Positions 63,520 through 64,000 of a stretch of DNA of 64,000 bases are shown one piece after another. This DNA is from UBA940 sp045613745. GTDB taxonomy: Bacteria; Bacteroidota; Bacteroidia; Bacteroidales; Rikenellaceae. The position numbers and the translations under genes were made by a program. The stretch is taken from the NCBI GenBank assembly GCA_045613745.1, contig JAZLBP010000008.1:62001-126000 (forward strand), in the 5' to 3' direction. Under the pieces are notes generated by a model that did no database searches, had not been told where the DNA came from, and saw nothing but the letters and a program-made list of their open reading frames with translations. How positions within the stretch are numbered: the first letter of the stretch is position 1; each line of letters begins with the position of its first letter.

Positions 63520-64000
63520 CTATTTTTCTCGCGGGTCAACTCCCCACATCAATTTATTACGTAACGTATCGAAGAATGAAATATTTTGGAAACGTGCAAT
63601 AAAAACAGTCTTTTTCGATTTTACAACCTTGAATCGGGCATTGCTTGGCACCTGAAAAATGCAGTTATCAAGCGACACTGTTGCACTCGGAGATTGCGAT
63701 GTAATGTGGAATTCCAGTTCCGTATCATCAGGCACAACAAGCGGTCGCATAGTCAGATTATGGGGCGCTATTGGCGAAATCGCAAAGCAATGACAATCAG
63801 GCGAAATAATCGGGCCACCTACACTAAGAGAATAAGCGGTCGAACCCGAGGGCGTTGACAAGATTACACCATCTCCGGCATAGCGCGCAACCATCTGATC
63901 ACCCGCATAAGTATCGACATAAATCATACTCGTATCTTGTCGCTGAATCGAAAATTCGTTGAACGCGTGAGGGAACGCAGGTCGCACGGGAAAATCACCC
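63520..64000 (-). CDS. nadK: NAD kinase (5' part outside window)
   Basis: Phosphorylates NAD to NADP. The last 160 residues are present; the frame continues without stop past the window edge, so the N-terminal ATP-binding half with the GGDG motif is not seen. Visible are FNEFSIQRQDTSMIYVDTYAGDQMVARYAGDGVILSTPSGSTAYSLSVGGPIISPDC, the NAD-binding core with the conserved DG...TP.GSTAY stretch, and the closing APHNLTMRPLVVPDD. The last residues (VDPREK) are charged. It is followed by uppS, then bamA and ompH genes, a standard Bacteroidetes envelope cluster. Confidence 0.94.
   Translation of the reverse strand, partial: GDFPVRPAFPHAFNEFSIQRQDTSMIYVDTYAGDQMVARYAGDGVILSTPSGSTAYSLSVGGPIISPDCHCFAISPIAPHNLTMRPLVVPDDTELEFHITSQSPSATVSLDNCIFQVPSNARFKVVKSKKTVFIARFQNISFFDTLRNKLMWGVDPREK

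Overview
The window comes from a Bacteroidetes (Bacteroidales-type) chromosome. Four things point there. First, the promoters have the form TTTG, then about 19 bases, then TAnnTTTG; this is the signature of the Bacteroidetes primary sigma factor and occurs upstream of many genes here. Second, Shine-Dalgarno sequences are nearly absent. Third, the gene orders are typical: bamD-omega-coaBC-recN, ricT-gldH-trmB, nadK-uppS-bamA-ompH-ompH, rsfS-ftsH-cdsA-psd and mreBCD-mrdA-rodA. Fourth, it encodes GH92 mannosidase, BACON-like, fimbrillin-like and tricorn-type proteins. A gut Bacteroidales (for example Rikenellaceae or Bacteroidaceae) is plausible, but the species cannot be fixed from the sequence.

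Layout. 1-2185: the end of a lipoprotein gene on the minus strand and a LytS/LytTR two-component pair. 2259-6448: a DASS carboxylate transporter, a GtrA protein and uvrB. 6449-12840 is the most accessory-looking stretch: a GH92 lipoprotein and a divergent 890-residue fimbrillin-like/phosphoesterase lipoprotein, flanked by two copies of an apparently undescribed small-RNA gene, followed by tRNA-Ser. 12837-19360: a BACON-like lipoprotein with a G9 tract in its promoter, then a bamD-omega-coaBC-recN operon that ends in a NarX/NarL-type kinase and regulator. 19702-26815: an ABM-domain lipoprotein, ricT-gldH-trmB, a MATE exporter, pgi and gpsA. 26946-35179 (plus strand): purH, the rod-shape operon mreB-mreC-mreD-mrdA-rodA and an orphan DNA methyltransferase. 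35243-42135 (minus strand): rsfS-ftsH-cdsA-psd-AI2E-riboflavin kinase-ahcY. 42242-48978 (minus strand): oxyR, rarA, a small lipoprotein, a structured RNA resembling 6S RNA, and lptB-aroA-aroC plus an unknown membrane protein. 49065-59022: recQ, a panE-DUF1847-tricorn operon, hsp20, sdaA and a TapB-like protein. 59099-64000 (minus strand): the envelope operon nadK-uppS-bamA-ompH-ompH, cut by the window end.

Most of the window is housekeeping: cell envelope assembly (BamA, BamD, OmpH x2, LptB, UppS, CdsA, Psd), cell shape (MreBCD, PBP2, RodA), DNA repair (UvrB, RecN, RecQ, RarA) and central or cofactor metabolism.

The strongest candidate for something new is the pair of small RNAs at 6560-6667 (minus) and 12286-12393 (plus). 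They share an identical 37-base 5' segment, a short hairpin and a terminator hairpin whose stem differs in sequence by compensatory changes while its GAGA loop is kept. The shared segment is the exact complement of what looks like a SusC-type translation start region. This suggests trans-acting relatives of the cis-antisense RNAs that control polysaccharide utilisation loci. A second strong candidate is the likely phase-variable promoter at 13303-13336. No CRISPR array, prophage, complete insertion sequence or rRNA gene was seen.
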